Source: an uncultured Clostridia bacterium (lineage in GTDB: Bacteria > Bacillota > Clostridia > Christensenellales > Borkfalkiaceae). From it: a DNA stretch of 16,019 bases. Positions within the stretch are counted from its first letter, which is position 1. Each line of letters opens with the position of its first letter. Made by a program: the position numbers and the translations under genes. A model generated the notes under the pieces. It saw only the letters and a program-made list of their open reading frames with translations. It did not search any database and was not told where the DNA came from. Shown here piece by piece: positions 14,403-16,019 of this stretch. The DNA lies in assembly GCA_947177825.1 (NCBI GenBank), contig CAMWWA010000012.1, forward strand, positions 1 through 16,019, read 5' to 3'.

Positions 14403-15015
14403 CTATCTGGCGGTGGACACGTCCTCGCGCTATCTTACGGTGGTTGCGTGCAAGGGGAATAACAGGGTGGTAAGCCACCTTGCAGACTGTGCGATGAACC
14501 ACTCGGTAGTGCTTATGGACGAAATTGACAAGGCGCTGGATAAGGCAGGGCTTACGCCTGCGGAGTGCGATTTTTTCGCCGCGGTGACGGGGCCCGGTTC
14601 GTTTACGGGCATAAGGATAGGCGTATCGTGCATAAAGGGGTATGCAACCGCGCTCGGCAAGAGGGCGTCGGGTGTAACCGCGTTCGAGCTTATCTCATAT
14701 AATGTCAACAGCGATTGCGATTATCTGGTCGCCGTTGACGCGGCTCACGGAAACTACTACGTATGCGGCTATACGTCGCGCGGCGTTTGCAACCTGCAAC
14801 CCTGCTTCATGTCCCGTGAAAAGCTTATCGAAAAGGGACGCCCCGTGTACGGCTTCGAGGAGCTGTCCCTGCCAAAGTATACGAAACTGGAGGCTAAGGA
14901 TTGCCTTTGCACCGCCGTGGAAGCGGTATGTGCAGACGACGGCGGCATTACTGCGCTGTACGTCAAAAAGCCCCAGGCGGAGGAGGAGCGCGCGGCGCGC
15001 CTTGGTTTGGTATGA
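14395..15015 (+). CDS. tsaB: tRNA t6A synthesis protein TsaB
   Basis: A 206-residue ASKHA-fold protein, the scaffold that dimerises with TsaD in the t6A complex. The N-terminus YLAVDTSSRYLTVVA and GPGSFTGIRIG (66-76) are diagnostic; the second half is shorter and less conserved, as usual for TsaB compared with TsaD. The start is GTG 14395, inside the end of tsaE, with AGGGAG (14382-14387) 7 nt upstream. The order tsaE-tsaB-rimI is a common arrangement in Firmicutes. The end overlaps rimI by the ATGA motif. Confidence 0.95.
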   Translation: MSNYLAVDTSSRYLTVVACKGNNRVVSHLADCAMNHSVVLMDEIDKALDKAGLTPAECDFFAAVTGPGSFTGIRIGVSCIKGYATALGKRASGVTAFELISYNVNSDCDYLVAVDAAHGNYYVCGYTSRGVCNLQPCFMSREKLIEKGRPVYGFEELSLPKYTKLEAKDCLCTAVEAVCADDGGITALYVKKPQAEEERAARLGLV

Positions 15016-15455
15016 CGGTACGCAAGTGTAAGTACGAAGATATATTGAGTGTTTCCGAACTCGAAAAGGAATGCTTTAAGGGCGAGAGCTGGAGCTACGG
15101 CACCATCGCTTCGGCGTTCGAAAACCCCGCATACTGTATGCTGGTTGCGGAGGAGGACGGCGAGGTTATCGGTTACGGCTGTACCTGCACCGCGTGCGAG
15201 AGCTGCGACCTTGAAAACGTTCTGGTTGCCGAGGAGTACAGAAACAGCGGCGTGGGCAAGGCGATTATTAACGGGCTTATAGACGACGCAAAGGAGAGGG
15301 GCGCGGAGAAGATTTTTCTTGAAGTCCGCGTGTCCAATTCGGTTGCAATGCGGCTGTATCTCTCGTGCGGGTTCGCAGGCGTTTACGCGCGGACCAGGTA
15401 CTATTCGGACGGAGAGGACTGCCTGGTTATGCAGAAGGTAATCGGTCGCGAGTAA
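15012..15455 (+). CDS. rimI: Ribosomal protein S18 alanine N-acetyltransferase (GNAT)
   Basis: A 147-residue GNAT acetyltransferase matching RimI, which acetylates the N-terminal alanine of ribosomal protein S18. The acetyl-CoA loop is YRNSGVGKA (76-84), preceded by ENVLVAEE. The C-terminal FLEVRVSNSVAMRLYLSCGF (102-121) and YYSDGEDCLVM (130-140) are the typical RimI finish. The ATG at 15012 overlaps the tsaB stop (ATGA) and matches the family length; extension upstream to an in-frame start at 14901 would run inside tsaB. There is no separate ribosome site, so coupling to tsaB is likely. The exact acetylation target is inferred from family and context. Confidence 0.92.
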   Translation: MTVRKCKYEDILSVSELEKECFKGESWSYGTIASAFENPAYCMLVAEEDGEVIGYGCTCTACESCDLENVLVAEEYRNSGVGKAIINGLIDDAKERGAEKIFLEVRVSNSVAMRLYLSCGFAGVYARTRYYSDGEDCLVMQKVIGRE

Positions 15456-15476
15456 TCCATAAAGGGGTAAAGTCCC

Positions 15477-16019
15477 ATATTACTTGACGGCGCGTACGTA
15501 AGCGTTACGAAAGCGGGTAAGGGCAAGCCCGTGCTGTTGCTGCACGGCTACCTTTCCAACAGACAGAGTTTTTATTATCAGATTGACGGGCTGGCGAAAA
15601 ACGGCAGACTTGCCGTCGCGCCCGATATGCCCGCGTTCGGTGCAAGCGCGCCGTTAAAGAGCGCGTGGTCGGTGGGCGATTACGCCGAATGGCTTAAACA
15701 CTTTATAGCCGCGGCGGATTTAAAGGGCGCGGATATAATAGCCCATTCATTCGGCGCAAGGGTGGCGTTAAAGCTGCTTTCTGCGGAGCCGTCGTATGCG
15801 GATAAACTTGTCATTACGGGCGGCGCGGGGCTGGTAAAACCCCGTTCGGACGCGTATATGCGGCAGGTAAAGCGTTACAGGCGCATAAAAAAGCTGTTTC
15901 CGCGCTACGCCGAAAAGCACTTCGGCAGCGAGGAATACCGCTCTCTTTCGCCGCTTATGAAGGAAAGCTATAAAAAAATAGTCAACGAGGATTTGCGCGG
16001 CTGCGCGCGGTGCATTAAA
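15477..16019 (+). CDS. Alpha/beta hydrolase, 3' end cut by window edge, non-standard start
   Basis: An open frame of 181 codons to the right edge encodes the first two thirds of an alpha/beta-fold hydrolase. LLLHGY (20-25) is the oxyanion-hole motif and AHSFGA (89-94) the nucleophile elbow with S91; APDMPAFGASAP (48-59) is also typical. The acid and histidine of the triad should lie beyond the window. The coding sequence begins about 20 nt after rimI behind a good site, AAAGGGG (15461-15467). However, the first codon that makes sense is ATA at 15477; an in-frame TAA lies at 15468-15470, and the next standard start is a GTG inside the HGY strand. It looks like the fourth gene of the tsaE operon. 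Substrate unknown. Confidence 0.8.
   Translation, partial: MLLDGAYVSVTKAGKGKPVLLLHGYLSNRQSFYYQIDGLAKNGRLAVAPDMPAFGASAPLKSAWSVGDYAEWLKHFIAAADLKGADIIAHSFGARVALKLLSAEPSYADKLVITGGAGLVKPRSDAYMRQVKRYRRIKKLFPRYAEKHFGSEEYRSLSPLMKESYKKIVNEDLRGCARCIK

Noticed and set aside
14901..15011. Extended N-terminus for rimI
   Set aside because: This would overlap tsaB by more than 100 bp. The ATGA overlap at 15012 and family length favour the shorter form.
1..16019. tRNA, rRNA, CRISPR, insertion sequence or phage genes
   Set aside because: I looked on both strands and saw no tRNA cloverleaf, no regularly spaced direct repeats of CRISPR type, and no transposase or integrase motifs.

Overview
The window reads as a chromosomal segment of an anaerobic, moderately GC-rich Clostridia-type Firmicute, probably an uncultivated gut lineage. 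This is an inference from strong sigma-A promoters with 17-bp spacers, purine-rich Shine-Dalgarno sites, and the gene set (YitT, ECF riboflavin transporter RibU with an FMN riboswitch, KduD, iron alcohol dehydrogenase, TsaE-TsaB-RimI). No rRNA, tRNA, CRISPR array, transposase or phage gene is visible.

Left part (1-5815). A nearly complete L-asparaginase gene runs leftward off the edge. It is divergent from an iron-dependent alcohol dehydrogenase; the two have separate, near-consensus promoters. The dehydrogenase converges with a YitT membrane-protein gene at a shared bidirectional terminator. yitT is in turn divergent from a two-gene unit, a MATE exporter followed by a polysaccharide deacetylase.

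Middle (5816-8240). kduD (2-deoxy-D-gluconate 3-dehydrogenase) has a structured leader rich in inverted repeats. glyA (serine hydroxymethyltransferase) follows with its own extended -10 promoter and a strong terminator. Both genes end inside identical copies of a 32-bp element that supplies the last codon and stop of each.

Surface-protein locus (8241-12882). A strong extended -10 promoter and a good ribosome site lead into an ATG whose frame enters a run of 11 G and stops after 15 codons. Directly beyond the run, in the next frame, lies a 4.5-kb open frame. It encodes a signal-peptide-like hydrophobic segment, about ten beta-rich Ig-like modules, one transmembrane helix and a 260-residue charged, Met/Gln-rich cytoplasmic tail. 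One extra G, or two fewer, joins the two frames exactly. As given, the gene is in an OFF configuration, which suggests phase variation by slipped-strand mispairing, unless the run length is an assembly error. This is the most interesting object in the window.

Right part (12883-16019). A consensus promoter, an FMN riboswitch and an intrinsic terminator precede ribU. Then comes an operon of tsaE, tsaB and rimI (tRNA t6A biosynthesis and ribosomal protein acetylation) and an alpha/beta hydrolase cut by the window edge, whose only plausible start is a non-standard ATA. yitT and tsaE both appear to be transcribed as leaderless mRNAs.
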